64,000 nucleotides of DNA from positions 6,673,411-6,737,410 of the forward strand of contig NZ_CP036348.1 of assembly GCF_007753095.1 (NCBI RefSeq). Reading direction: 5' to 3'. Position 1 is the first letter of the stretch. Each line of letters opens with the position of its first letter. The position numbers and the translations under genes are program-made. Below, piece by piece: positions 55,608 to 64,000 of this stretch. This stretch comes from Rosistilla carotiformis. GTDB taxonomy: Bacteria > Planctomycetota > Planctomycetia > Pirellulales > Pirellulaceae. The notes beneath the pieces were generated by a model that worked only from the letters and a program-made list of their open reading frames with translations, was not told where the DNA came from and searched no databases.

Positions 55608-56163
55608 TATCAATCCGACCAACGATCTACAAGAAGAAAATAAAGGCGATGGGCGCGACAGCCGACCGGCAAGGGCCGCGCCAGGGGGCCGGCAATCCGT
55701 CGCGGGCCCCCACTCTGTTGAGCCTATCCGATCGCCGCAGCTTTTGCCAGCTTCGAAGCTATTCAAGCAGGGCGAAAGCTCCCAGCGGTAGCGGAAAAGC
55801 CGCGGAGGCGGCGGCAGCATAGAGTCAGGGCCGCAGGTCCAGCAATTTGCATAGCCCAGGCCATCGGCCTGGGTTCTAGCGGCGATGATTGACATGGTTG
55901 GGCTGTAGGCCCGGTCGATTGTCACCACCTCCCCCGGGGCGTTGCCCCTTCGCCTGTTGTGAAATGAAACCGGGCGACGTCGGCTGATACCCAGCCCTGC
56001 AGGCTGGGCTATGCAAATTGCTGGACCTTCGGCCCGCGACAGGCGTGCCAGGAATGTGCCTGTCCCCTTTCGCCCCTCACGCGTGTTGCCGCTACCGCGG
56101 CTTCGATTCGACTTGCACACGATCGTGCTGTGCGACGGGTTCACCTTGGACGCGAAGCCCAAA
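55608..56163. other. Intergenic region holding an inverted-repeat element
   Basis: About 550 bp without a credible gene. It includes the element at 55828-56035 and several further short palindromes (for example CCGCTACCGCGG near 56092). No tRNA or other RNA gene was found. Confidence 0.55.
55828..56035. repeat. MITE-like inverted-repeat element
   Basis: The ends form 32-bp inverted arms (55828-55859 and 56004-56035) that match at 31 of 32 positions, around a 144-bp centre. Inner palindromes are CCCAGGCCATCGGCCTGGG (55855-55873) and CCAGCCCTGCAGGCTGG. The run TTTGCATAGCCCAGG is also found at 1595. It encodes nothing and looks like a non-autonomous mobile element or a REP-type unit. Confidence 0.75.
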
Positions 56164-56940
56164 CTACCGGGGGCGTTTCCAACCGATTTCGGGCCCGCCG
56201 GGGCGGGTGATGAAAAGAGTCAGCAGCAGGCCCGAGACCAGCCCCACCCCGACAAACATCACAAACGGCACCGGCGAATCGGACAGCCGCCAGCCCTCCG
56301 TGAAGACCGTGCTAAACATCGCCGCCAGCGTGGCGATCGGGAAGAACATCGCCAGCAGGACGTTCAACCGGTGAGATGCTCGAGCCATCCGGTCGCTCGC
56401 TTCGGCCTGCTGTTCGGCGCGGCGAACCACCGCGACGTCCATCGCATTTTTGGCGTCGCCGTACAGCAGTTCCGCCGTCCGCGAAATCTCGTAAGCCCGG
56501 TCGCGGCATTCGATCAGGTCGCGGTCCTGCGGAACCTCTTTGCGAGCCTCCTCCAGGACCTGCAACATATTTCGCGACGCTCGCAGCAAGGGCGATAGCC
56601 GTTCGAGCAACTGCAGGTACTGGTCGGCATGCAACGCCTCGGTCTCCAACTGCTCCGACGCATCCAACGCCGCGGCGTATTGATCCAAGTGTTTGTGCAA
56701 TGCCGCCGGGCCGGCTCCCGAATCGGAGCTGTGCCATGTTCCCGAGGTTTCCCGCCAGAAGAAACGCCCCGTTCGCGTCGTATCATCCGCTCCGGGAACG
56801 ACGTGCAACACCAGCAATAAATGACCGTCGGCCAGCATCGCCCGCTGGCGTCCCGCGGTCGATCCCAAGCGATGCCGAAACTCTTCGGGCAACTGCCACA
56901 TCGGCGGCAGCAGTTGACGTTTAGGCTTTGTCGGACTCAT
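56164..56940 (-). CDS. CorA-like two-helix membrane protein without GMN
   Basis: A 258-aa protein with a soluble N-terminal part (LLLVLHVVPG, RTGRFFWRETSGTW), long helices with coiled-coil character (residues about 85-190) and two C-terminal transmembrane helices. The segment RLNVLLAMFFPIATLAAMF and the C-terminal pair match the CorA/ZntB layout. Where CorA channels have Gly-Met-Asn after the first helix, this protein reads STVFTEGW. The pore signature is therefore missing and ion transport is uncertain. It follows the ABC ATPase gene by 80 bp in the same direction. Confidence 0.6.
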   Translation of the reverse strand: MSPTKPKRQLLPPMWQLPEEFRHRLGSTAGRQRAMLADGHLLLVLHVVPGADDTTRTGRFFWRETSGTWHSSDSGAGPAALHKHLDQYAAALDASEQLETEALHADQYLQLLERLSPLLRASRNMLQVLEEARKEVPQDRDLIECRDRAYEISRTAELLYGDAKNAMDVAVVRRAEQQAEASDRMARASHRLNVLLAMFFPIATLAAMFSTVFTEGWRLSDSPVPFVMFVGVGLVSGLLLTLFITRPGGPEIGWKRPR

Positions 56941-57020
56941 CGGTTCCCCCCTCGTTCAAATCGATTCAACCGGCGGCGTTGTCGCACCGCTTCAATCGAC
57001 GCCCCACGTAATAAAAAGGC

Positions 57021-57743
57021 CTACACATTTCCTGCTTCCCCCGCCACGCTTCCTTGTCGCTCGCCGACAACCTGCCCGGCTTGTAGCTGGATCTGGCGAT
57101 CGGTCATCCGGTCGATCTGCTCGCTGCTGTGACTGGTCCAAACGATCGACCGCTGTGGATCTGCCGCTTGCCAATCGCTGATCATCGCTTCGACGCGACG
57201 AGTCAACTCGGCATCCATCGACGCCGTCGCTTCATCGAACAGCACGACGATCGGATCCAACTGCAACGCACGCAGCAGCGCAAACAACTGCCGCTCGCCG
57301 CCGCTGGCTTGCATCATCGGCCCTCGCGGCAAATCGACATTCAACCCACACGCGTCGATCCAAGCCGCGATCCGATCGGCGTCGTAGCGGCGATCTCGAT
57401 GGATCTTCCATTCAAACGGCGACCGCAGAAATTCTTCGACAGTCCCATCGGTGACCGGGACCAATTGAGGCAGATACATCGCGCGGCTGCGGAATCCGGG
57501 CACCTCGCTTCCAACAACCGGTTGCCCCTGCCATAGGATGCGGCCTTCTTGAACAGGATCCAATAAAACCATCGACCGCATCAAAACGGTCTTCCCTGCG
57601 CCGCTGGAACCGACCAAACCGATCCGTTCTCCGGCAGCGATCGACATCGAAACCCGATCGATCAACACGCGACCGGTGGCGGAATCGCGGCGAGTGATCT
57701 GTTCGGCGGTCAGTAGCGGTGCAGCCAAGGCGATAAAACTCAA
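57021..57743 (-). CDS. ABC transporter ATP-binding protein (FetA/YbbL-like)
   Basis: A 240-aa ATPase with a probable TTG start at 57743. Walker A is GSSGAGKT, the Q-loop is LPQLVPVTDG, the signature is ASGGERQLFALLRALQ and Walker B is VVLFDEATASMD, followed by a switch His in WTSHSSEQ. The short length and YLPQL pattern fit FetA-type iron-efflux ATPases. The FetB permease that normally follows is absent in this window; the next gene is the CorA-like protein. Confidence 0.85.
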   Translation of the reverse strand: MSFIALAAPLLTAEQITRRDSATGRVLIDRVSMSIAAGERIGLVGSSGAGKTVLMRSMVLLDPVQEGRILWQGQPVVGSEVPGFRSRAMYLPQLVPVTDGTVEEFLRSPFEWKIHRDRRYDADRIAAWIDACGLNVDLPRGPMMQASGGERQLFALLRALQLDPIVVLFDEATASMDAELTRRVEAMISDWQAADPQRSIVWTSHSSEQIDRMTDRQIQLQAGQVVGERQGSVAGEAGNV

Positions 57744-57825
57744 GTAGTGTCGTTCTGGAAGTTCGCCGATTATAAGCAGCCAGCAAGCAGCCTTCTAGGT
57801 TTAACCGCAATCCCGTTCAACGAAG

Positions 57826-57896
57826 CGTAGTGGACGAGGCTACGAGTCCTTTTGCATCAGACCAAATCGCGGGGACTCGTAACCTCGTCCACTACG
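57826..57896. repeat. Strong intergenic hairpin (24-bp arms)
   Basis: Arms at 57826-57849 and 57873-57896 pair with one mismatch (TAGTGGACGAGG against CCTCGTCCACTA) around a 23-nt loop. It lies between the FabG-like gene end and the ABC ATPase start. No T-run follows on either strand. It resembles interspersed palindromes of planctomycetes and might also slow transcription. Confidence 0.65.
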
Positions 57897-57987
57897 TCCC
57901 GCCGCTAATTCTTTCGACGGTCCGAAGAGCCTGCGGTTTGCCCGGAAAATATATTGCGACATGCTTAGCCGACACTACTCGAAGCGA

Positions 57988-58740
57988 TCAAACCAGCCAA
58001 CCGCCGTTGACGTGCAGCGTCTGTCCGGTCATGTAATCGGCCAACGGACTGCACAGAAACAGGATCGCGTTGGCGATTTCCGACGGTTCACCAAATCGCC
58101 CCAAAGGAATTTGTTTCAGCATCTCGGCGCGGGCCGCTTCGGGAATCGAAGCTCCCATCTCGGTCAGCACCACGCCGGGAGCGACCGCGTTGACGGTGAT
58201 CCGTCGGCTGGCCAGTTCCTTGCTGATCGCTTTGGTCAGTCCAACCACGCCCGCTTTGGCAGCTGAATAATTCGCCTGGCCGAAGAAGCCAGTAAAGCCG
58301 GAGATCGATGTCATGTTAACGATTCGCCCGCCATCGGCGATCCGCTCCGACGCCTCTTTGCAAACGCGATAGACGCCCGATAGGTTCGTATCGATTACCG
58401 AACCCCATTCGTCATCGGACATCTTCTTCAGCGTGCGGTCTCGCAAGATCGCCGCGTTGTTGACGACGATGTCCAACGATCCAAAGTGCCCGACCACGGC
58501 ATCGAACATCGCTGCGATCGAATCGCGATCGCGGACGTCTCCTTCGACCGCCTTCGCCCGCGACCCCAAGCCGCTGGCCGCCTGCTCGGCTCGCTGCTGG
58601 TTCACCCCCGCAGCGTCCTGGAAATAGGTCAACACGACGTTGGCTCCAGCGGCGTGCAGCGTCGTCGCCGTCTGCAGTCCCAGCCCTTGTCCGCCACCGG
58701 TAACCACGGTTGTCTTCTGTGTCAGGTCGATGCTGATCAT
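57988..58740 (-). CDS. SDR reductase, FabG/PhaB-like
   Basis: A 250-aa short-chain dehydrogenase starting at the ATG at 58740. Motifs: TGGGQGLG cofactor loop, NNAAILRDRTLKKM, Ser in SISGFTG, YSAAKAG with catalytic Tyr/Lys and GQTLHVNGGW at the end. The FabG/PhaB resemblance suggests reduction of 3-oxoacyl thioesters, possibly acetoacetyl-CoA to 3-hydroxybutyryl-CoA. It lies 54 bp after the GntP gene and closes the ketone-body run. Confidence 0.88.
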   Translation of the reverse strand: MISIDLTQKTTVVTGGGQGLGLQTATTLHAAGANVVLTYFQDAAGVNQQRAEQAASGLGSRAKAVEGDVRDRDSIAAMFDAVVGHFGSLDIVVNNAAILRDRTLKKMSDDEWGSVIDTNLSGVYRVCKEASERIADGGRIVNMTSISGFTGFFGQANYSAAKAGVVGLTKAISKELASRRITVNAVAPGVVLTEMGASIPEAARAEMLKQIPLGRFGEPSEIANAILFLCSPLADYMTGQTLHVNGGWLV

Positions 58741-58794
58741 TGTCTTATATTCGTTTGTAGAGGAAAGGATTTCATCGCGACGAAGCGTCTGCTG

Positions 58795-60192
58795 TCAAAC
58801 CAATCCGGTCCATTGATAGATCACAATCACGACAAAGACCGCCAGTGTCTTGATCAATGTGATTCCAAAGATGTTGCCATACGCTTGACGATGTGTCAGC
58901 CCGGAGACAGCCAACAGCGTGATCACTGCGCCGTTGTGAGGCAGCGTGTCCATGCCGCCGCTGGCCATCGAAGCGACTCGATGGAAGACCTCCAACGGAA
59001 TCCCGGCGGCTTCCGCATTGGCGATAAACGTTTCGGACATCGCCGCCAACGCGATGCTCAAACCGCCCGACGCCGATCCTGTGATCCCAGCCAATGTCGT
59101 CACGGTCACCGCTTCGTTGACCAACGGATTGGGGATCCATCGCAGCGCATCGGAGACAATCAAGAAGCCGGGCAGAGCAGCGATCACTGCGCCAAATCCG
59201 TATTCCGATGCCGTGTTGGTCGCAGCCAACAACGCTCCTGCGATCGCCGGCTTTGTTCCCTCGGAAAGTTTTTTGAACAGATGCCGCCAAGCCAGCAACA
59301 TCACCGTCAAGATCCCCAGGATCAGCGCTGCTTCGATCGACCAGATCGCCGAGATTTTGGCGACGTCCTGAACAACCGGTTCAGATGTCCCAACAACCGC
59401 TGGAATAAATGCGTGCGATTCACCGTACAGTCGCGGAATCGCACCGGTCAGGATTTTGTTAGCGACCGCAACGACCAGCAGCGGCAGCATGGCGAGCCAG
59501 GGCGAAGGAAGCCGATCGTGCTCAAACGCCGCAGGTTCGTTCAACAAGACGTCGCCATATCCCTCTTCGTTTGCGGCGGCGACGCGGACGCGCCATTCCA
59601 AGAACAGCAGACCTGCCAACAGCGTGAACAGCCCGCCCAGGATCCCCAACCACGGCGCGGCGTAGATGTCGGTCTTGAAGAATGCCGCGGGGATCACGTT
59701 CTGGATTTGAGGCGTTCCGGGAAACGAATCCATCGTGAAACTGAACGCTCCCAACGCGATCGTCGCGGGGATCAATCGCTTCGGAATTCCGCTCTGACGA
59801 AACAATTCGGCGGCAAACGGATAGACGGCAAAGACCGCCACAAACAGCGACACGCCGCCATAAGTCAGCAGCGCACTGACGATCACGATCGACAGCACCG
59901 AGCGTTGCCGTCCCAGTAATTCGATGATCGCCGACGCGATCGATTTCGCAAATCCCGACAGCTCCATCGTTTTGCCGAAGACCGCACCGAGCAGAAAGAT
60001 CGGGAAGTAGAGTTTGAAGAAGCCGGCCATCTTGTCCATGAACAGCCCCGTAAACATCGGGGCGACTTCCGCCGGATCGGTCAACAACACGGCTCCCATC
60101 GCTGCCAGCGGAGCGAACAGGATCACGCTGTAGCCGCGGTAGGCGGCGAGCATCAAAAAGCCGAGTGCCGCAAGGATGATCAGGAGGTTCAT
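58795..60192 (-). CDS. GntP-family permease
   Basis: A 465-aa inner-membrane carrier with 12-14 helices. The ATG at 60192 overlaps the TGA of the dehydrogenase gene (ATGA). The sequence has LAAYRGYSVILFAPLAA, LGAVFGKTMELSG, LTYGGVSLFVAVFAVYP and FTMDSFPGTPQIQN, typical of the GntP/hydroxybutyrate permease family. Members import gluconate, glycerate or 3-hydroxybutyrate. The linked dehydrogenase and acetoacetyl-CoA synthetase favour 3-hydroxybutyrate. Confidence 0.9.
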   Translation of the reverse strand: MNLLIILAALGFLMLAAYRGYSVILFAPLAAMGAVLLTDPAEVAPMFTGLFMDKMAGFFKLYFPIFLLGAVFGKTMELSGFAKSIASAIIELLGRQRSVLSIVIVSALLTYGGVSLFVAVFAVYPFAAELFRQSGIPKRLIPATIALGAFSFTMDSFPGTPQIQNVIPAAFFKTDIYAAPWLGILGGLFTLLAGLLFLEWRVRVAAANEEGYGDVLLNEPAAFEHDRLPSPWLAMLPLLVVAVANKILTGAIPRLYGESHAFIPAVVGTSEPVVQDVAKISAIWSIEAALILGILTVMLLAWRHLFKKLSEGTKPAIAGALLAATNTASEYGFGAVIAALPGFLIVSDALRWIPNPLVNEAVTVTTLAGITGSASGGLSIALAAMSETFIANAEAAGIPLEVFHRVASMASGGMDTLPHNGAVITLLAVSGLTHRQAYGNIFGITLIKTLAVFVVIVIYQWTGLV

Positions 60193-60947
60193 TGCGCGGT
60201 CCAGCCACCATCGATTGTGAGCGTTTGGCCTGTGACGTTCCGAGCCAACGGGCTGGCCAGATATTCGATCGCCGCGGCGACCTCGTCGCATTCGATAAAC
60301 GCCTTCTTCGGCATCGGTGCCAACATCACCTGATCGATCACTTCGGCTTCGGTTATCCCGCGTGCGATCGCTTGGTCGCCGATCTGCGCGTCGACCAGCG
60401 GCGTCCGAATGTAGGCGGGGCAGATGACGTTGCTGGTGATCTCCGAACCAGCTGTCTCGAGCGCCAACACCTTCGAAAAGCCAAGGATCGCGTGTTTGGC
60501 AGCCGTATACGCCGTCTTGTACGGCGACGCCACCAGCGAATGAATCGAACCGATATGAATCAGTCGGCCATATCCGGCGGCTCGCATTCCCGGCAACACG
60601 GCTCGCGACATCAAGAACGTTCCCTTGACCATCACGTCGAACAATTGCTCCCACTTCGCCAGCGGGAAATCTTCCAACGGGGCGACATGCTGCAAGCCGG
60701 CGTTGTTGATCAAAACGTCGATCGGGCCGACGCGAGCAAGCAATTCCTGCACATTCTGTTCACTCGACACATCCAATTGATGAGCCTGCGCCGCACCTCC
60801 CGCAGCCACGATCTCCGCAGCCGTCTGTTCGGCTCGCGACAAATCGAGATCGGTTGCCAAAATCGTGTGCCCTTGCCCGGCCAAACAGATTCCAAGCCCA
60901 CGCCCCAATCCGCTGCCAGCACCGCTGATCATAACTGTACGCTTCAC
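60189..60947 (-). CDS. bdhA: 3-hydroxybutyrate dehydrogenase (SDR)
   Basis: A 252-aa SDR enzyme that oxidises (R)-3-hydroxybutyrate to acetoacetate with NAD. The GTG at 60947 overlaps the upstream TGA (GTGA), which decides the start over a TTG two codons earlier. Motifs: SGAGSGLGRG, NNAGLQHVAPLEDFP (the QHVxPxE segment is characteristic of hydroxybutyrate dehydrogenases), GSIHSLVASP, YTAAKHA and GQTLTIDGGWTAQ. It sits between the synthetase and permease genes, both overlapping. Confidence 0.92.
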   Translation of the reverse strand: MKRTVMISGAGSGLGRGLGICLAGQGHTILATDLDLSRAEQTAAEIVAAGGAAQAHQLDVSSEQNVQELLARVGPIDVLINNAGLQHVAPLEDFPLAKWEQLFDVMVKGTFLMSRAVLPGMRAAGYGRLIHIGSIHSLVASPYKTAYTAAKHAILGFSKVLALETAGSEITSNVICPAYIRTPLVDAQIGDQAIARGITEAEVIDQVMLAPMPKKAFIECDEVAAAIEYLASPLARNVTGQTLTIDGGWTAQ

Positions 60948-62794
60948 GAGCAACCTTTTGCATGTTGGAGGTATTGATCGCGGAGCACGCGTCGCATGAC
61001 TTTGTTCGACGCGGTTCGTGGCATCACATCGACAGGAAGGATGTCGTGGATTTTGAACAACGGATTCAATTCTTTTCGAATCGCCGATTGCATCGCCGCC
61101 ATCAGCTCCTTCTTGTCGACCGTCACGTCTTTCGCAAGCACCACGTAGATCACCAGTTGGCTGGGACCGCCGTCGGGCGCGACGCCGATCGCCGCCGTTT
61201 CGGAGAGCCCCGCGACGCCTTGCAACACGCGTTCGATCTCCGCCGAACCGACTTTGATCCCACCCAGGTTCATCGTATCGTCGGCTCGCCCCATCGCTCG
61301 CCAGCCCCCAGCGGGAATCCGCTGGATCTGGTCGCCATGCCGTCGCAAAACGTCCCCTTCATGACGGCACGGGGTCGCTGCGTAATACGATTTGTGGTGG
61401 TCCCTGTTCAATAATTGCGTCGACATCCCGATCGTCGGAGGGACAAGGAACGCCTCGCCGCTGTCGGCTGGTTGACCCTCGGCGTCCAAGATCACCATTT
61501 CGGTACCAAGCGTCGGCGTGTTGAACTCACCGACTTTGCAAGGCAGCGCGAGCGTCGATGCGATGTAGCCGCCGCCGAGCTCCGTGCCACCACAATATTC
61601 GATGACCGGTCGACCGCCAGCCTGCTCCATCAACCACCGCATATCGTCCGCGGCGGAGCATTCGCCGGTCGTACTGAACAGCTCGATCGAACTCCAATCG
61701 AGCCCTTGAGCCGCGTCCGCTGCTCGCCACGTTTTCACCAGGCTGGGGATCACTCCCAACATCGTCGTCCGCGCGTCCTGAACAAACCGGCAGAACTCCG
61801 CCCCAGTGGGCGATCCGTAATAGAGCCCCATCGAAGCCCGGTTCATCAGAGCAGAGAAGATCAGCCAGGGGCCCATCATCCAACCGATATTGGTTGGCCA
61901 GACAGCGACGTCGCCCGGCTGGATGTTCTGGTGGAAGTGGGAATCGGCCGCACATTTGATCGGTGTCGTATGCGTCCACGGAATCACTTTAGGATCGCCC
62001 GTCGTCCCCGAAGAGAACAGGATGTTCATCGGATCCGAGGGCTCGCAAACGGCAACCGTCGCGTCCTCGTCATCGCCAAGAAAATCGCTCCAGTGACAAT
62101 CGCCATCGCGCAGGTCGGCTGTCGAGCCTTCGGAGACGACGATCGCCGCCGGCGCCCCGGCTTGCTTGACGCCAGCGAACAACGGATGCGATTTCCCACC
62201 GCGGGGGAAGACATCTTGAGTGAAGATTCCGACGGCGCCAGACAGTTTCAGCCGCGTCGCGATTTCTTTGGGTTGGAAGCTGTCGGCGATACTGACAGCG
62301 ACACAGCCAGCCCACGCGATGCCGAGATAGATCGCAACGCATTCGACAGTCATCGGCATCAAGATCGCAATCGCATCGCCCGGCTTGTATCCGCGTTGTC
62401 GCAGCCCATCGGCGACTCGCGACGCAAGCGCCCGCAATTCACGAACGGTCAACGTTTCCAATTCGCCCGCTTCGTGCTGATAGATGATCGCCGTCGAATC
62501 GGCAGCCGCGTTAAAGCAGCTCTCGACAATGTTCAACTTCCCACCGGGGAACCACTTCGGCGAGGCGACTCCTTCGGAAACATCGACGATCCGATCGAAC
62601 GGCGTTTGGAAAGGAATCGCCAATCGTTCGACGACCGACTCCCAAAACAGTTCGCGACGCTGGATCGACCAATCGTGCAAGGCTTCGTAATTGTCGACGC
62701 CGGCGCGCTGCATCAGCCAAGCCACGTTGGTGGCGTCGATCGTTTCCTGGGTTGGTTCCCAGATCCCACATTGCTTCACTTCGACAGCTTTCAC
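60944..62794 (-). CDS. Acetoacetyl-CoA synthetase-like acyl-CoA ligase
   Basis: A 616-aa AMP-forming ligase (ANL family). The start is a GTG overlapping the thiolase TGA. Core motifs: FSSGTTGDPKVIPWTH, the STTGECSAADD and YCGGTELGGGY region, and near the end MGRADDTMNLGGIKVGSAEIE with the catalytic lysine in ASNKVMRRVL. The N-terminal cap (FWESVVERL, SPKWFPGGKLN) is of the acetyl/acetoacetyl-CoA synthetase type. Context with 3-hydroxybutyrate dehydrogenase and thiolase points to acetoacetate as substrate. Confidence 0.88.
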   Translation of the reverse strand: MKAVEVKQCGIWEPTQETIDATNVAWLMQRAGVDNYEALHDWSIQRRELFWESVVERLAIPFQTPFDRIVDVSEGVASPKWFPGGKLNIVESCFNAAADSTAIIYQHEAGELETLTVRELRALASRVADGLRQRGYKPGDAIAILMPMTVECVAIYLGIAWAGCVAVSIADSFQPKEIATRLKLSGAVGIFTQDVFPRGGKSHPLFAGVKQAGAPAAIVVSEGSTADLRDGDCHWSDFLGDDEDATVAVCEPSDPMNILFSSGTTGDPKVIPWTHTTPIKCAADSHFHQNIQPGDVAVWPTNIGWMMGPWLIFSALMNRASMGLYYGSPTGAEFCRFVQDARTTMLGVIPSLVKTWRAADAAQGLDWSSIELFSTTGECSAADDMRWLMEQAGGRPVIEYCGGTELGGGYIASTLALPCKVGEFNTPTLGTEMVILDAEGQPADSGEAFLVPPTIGMSTQLLNRDHHKSYYAATPCRHEGDVLRRHGDQIQRIPAGGWRAMGRADDTMNLGGIKVGSAEIERVLQGVAGLSETAAIGVAPDGGPSQLVIYVVLAKDVTVDKKELMAAMQSAIRKELNPLFKIHDILPVDVMPRTASNKVMRRVLRDQYLQHAKGCS

Positions 62795-63930
62795 TCTGGT
62801 TTATCCAAAACAACGGCACATCCCATCCCACCACCGACACACAGCGTCGCCAGCCCGCGTCGGGGCCGGCGGTGTGCCAGATGGACGATCAACCGCGCTC
62901 CGCTGGCACCAATCGGATGCCCCAATGCGATCGCGCCGCCGTCACAGTTGACCTGGGCTTCATCTAGTTTCAATTCACGCATACAAGCCAGCGACTGCGC
63001 CGCAAAAGCTTCATTTAATTCGATCGCATCAAACGACTGCGGATCGACGCCCAGTTTTCGCACCGCGTGAACCGGGCCGAGCCCCATCAATTCAGGCTCG
63101 CAGCCCGCGACGGCGCTGGCTGTCAGAACCATCATCGGTTCCAAGCCGCACTGGCGTCCCCAGTCTTCGTCGCACAACAGCAACATCGCCGCGCCGTCGT
63201 TGATTCCCGAAGCGTTTCCCGCCGTCACGGTGCCATCGCTTTGGAACGCGGGCGACATTTTGGCCAGCTGTTCCACAGTCGTTCCCGGCCGCGGATGCTC
63301 GTCTTCGACACAGCCGTCAACAGCGACGATCTCGTTGGCAAATCGTCCCGCCTGCTGCGCCGCGGCGTACAGCGTTTGGCTGCGAACCGCAAACGCGTCT
63401 TGCGCCGCGCGGGAGATCTCGTACTTGGCCGCCAACCGCTCGGCGGTTTGGCCCATGTGATCGCCGCTGAACGCGTCGGTCAGCCCGTCGCGCAACACCG
63501 AATCGACAAGCACCGCGTCGCCCAACTTGTATCCCCTGCGGGCCCGCTGCATCAAGTGGGGTGCATTGGACATCGATTCGGTCCCGCCGCACAAAACCAT
63601 TTTGGCCGATCCGTTCTGGATCGCTTGAGCCGCCAGGATCACCGCCTGCATCCCCGAACCGCACATCATATTGACGGTGAAGGCGGGCGTGCTGACTGGC
63701 AGGTCCAACCGCACGCCAACTTGCCGCGCGACGTTCATCCCCAGTCCTGCACTCAGCACGTTGCCAACGATCACCGAATCGATCCAACCGGGATCGACCG
63801 ATGCGACGACCTCGCGTCCGGCCGCGACAGCCAGATCGACCGCCGATTGTTTTGCCAACGCGCCGAGCAAGCGTCCCTGAGGAGTTCGCTTCGCTGCGAC
63901 GATCCATACCGTTTTTTCAGACTTCGCCAT
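62791..63930 (-). CDS. atoB: Acetyl-CoA acetyltransferase (thiolase)
   Basis: A 379-aa thiolase. The nucleophile is Cys90 in NMMCGSGMQA, with NEAFAAQS, His338 in GHPIGASGAR and Cys364 in LCVGGGMG completing the active site. It splits acetoacetyl-CoA to two acetyl-CoA or runs in reverse. It is slightly shorter than the usual 390-395 residues. It starts at the ATG at 63930 and overlaps the synthetase gene by GTGA, the first of three successive coupled junctions in this operon. Confidence 0.93.
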   Translation of the reverse strand: MAKSEKTVWIVAAKRTPQGRLLGALAKQSAVDLAVAAGREVVASVDPGWIDSVIVGNVLSAGLGMNVARQVGVRLDLPVSTPAFTVNMMCGSGMQAVILAAQAIQNGSAKMVLCGGTESMSNAPHLMQRARRGYKLGDAVLVDSVLRDGLTDAFSGDHMGQTAERLAAKYEISRAAQDAFAVRSQTLYAAAQQAGRFANEIVAVDGCVEDEHPRPGTTVEQLAKMSPAFQSDGTVTAGNASGINDGAAMLLLCDEDWGRQCGLEPMMVLTASAVAGCEPELMGLGPVHAVRKLGVDPQSFDAIELNEAFAAQSLACMRELKLDEAQVNCDGGAIALGHPIGASGARLIVHLAHRRPRRGLATLCVGGGMGCAVVLDKPE

Positions 63931-63934
63931 CCGA

Positions 63935-64000
63935 CTACTTCTTCCCTATTGTTTCACGTACGAATTCGGAGGCTCGCTTGCCAGCATCTCCACCGGCTCC
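63935..64000 (-). CDS. C-terminal end of a further minus-strand gene (partial)
   Basis: The last 21 codons before a TAG at 63937-63935, reading GAGGDAGKRASEFVRETIG then KK. The frame is open to the window edge. The stop lies 4 bp before the thiolase start, so this gene probably heads the same operon. Too little is visible to name a family. Confidence 0.45.
   Translation of the reverse strand, partial: GAGGDAGKRASEFVRETIGKK

Noticed and set aside
55608-56162. Long N-terminal extension of the S41 peptidase
   Set aside because: The extra 185 codons run through the inverted-repeat element, while the ATG at 55607 begins a good membrane leader.
61415-63070. 551-aa plus-strand frame opposite the synthetase gene
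   Set aside because: The minus strand has clear ANL ligase motifs; the plus frame is Arg/Asp-rich with no domain.

Overview
The window looks like a chromosomal segment of a planctomycete, probably a Rhodopirellula/Roseimaritima-type Pirellulales bacterium. Sequence-level reasons: a DUF1559 pilin-like protein with its H-X9-DG tail motif followed by an overlapping small lipoprotein, an exported protein with the planctomycete N-terminal LEALDARKLLA-type motif, a DUF1571 protein, a kinase fused to an extracytoplasmic sensor, moderately high GC, and many short palindromic repeats between genes. No rRNA, tRNA, CRISPR array or prophage was seen.

Layout. 1-1760: ParE/antitoxin-type module, a HEPN-like hypothetical and two copies of an 89-bp dispersed repeat. 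1761-9140: dynamin-like GTPase, sensor-kinase, DUF1571 protein, thymidine kinase, zinc-ribbon protein and an exported basic protein. 9294-10321: a 193-bp tandem array whose units are long imperfect palindromes. 10330-14774: M50-like protein with a damaged HExxH site, GT39-like membrane glycosyltransferase and a DapA-family aldolase. 14956-25719: truncated PepSY copy, RAYT transposase, FG-GAP/calpain fusion, intact PepSY protein, ApbE-DUF2271, DUF3386-Kelch-EF-hand protein and a small lipoprotein. 25703-28698: DUF1559 protein and an outer-membrane efflux lipoprotein.

29105-45593 is the most striking part. A plus-strand gene run encodes an RND adaptor and pump, a 2163-aa type I polyketide synthase (KS-AT-DH-degenerate ER-KR-ACP, no thioesterase), an alpha-oxoamine synthase, a MECR/ETR1-like enoyl reductase, a metallo-beta-lactamase-fold protein and a retinol-saturase-like FAD enzyme. 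The inferred scheme is this: the PKS builds a chain, the separate reductase supplies the missing enoyl reduction, the oxoamine synthase releases the chain by decarboxylative condensation with an amino acid (as FUM1/FUM8 do for fumonisin), and the RND system with the divergent outer-membrane factor exports or places the product.

45822-54148: a metallophosphoesterase whose signal-peptide segment is cut off by an in-frame TAG, then a sugar-catabolism locus (RpiR regulator, Gfo/Idh/MocA dehydrogenase, TIM-barrel isomerase, cupin isomerase-like protein, DUF4432 epimerase-like protein). 54168-57743: S41 C-terminal protease, an inverted-repeat element, a CorA-like protein without GMN and a lone ABC ATPase. 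57988-64000: a tightly coupled minus-strand ketone-body (3-hydroxybutyrate/acetoacetate) operon: thiolase, acetoacetyl-CoA synthetase, 3-hydroxybutyrate dehydrogenase, GntP permease and a FabG/PhaB-like reductase. Assignments rest on motif reading; no database search was run.
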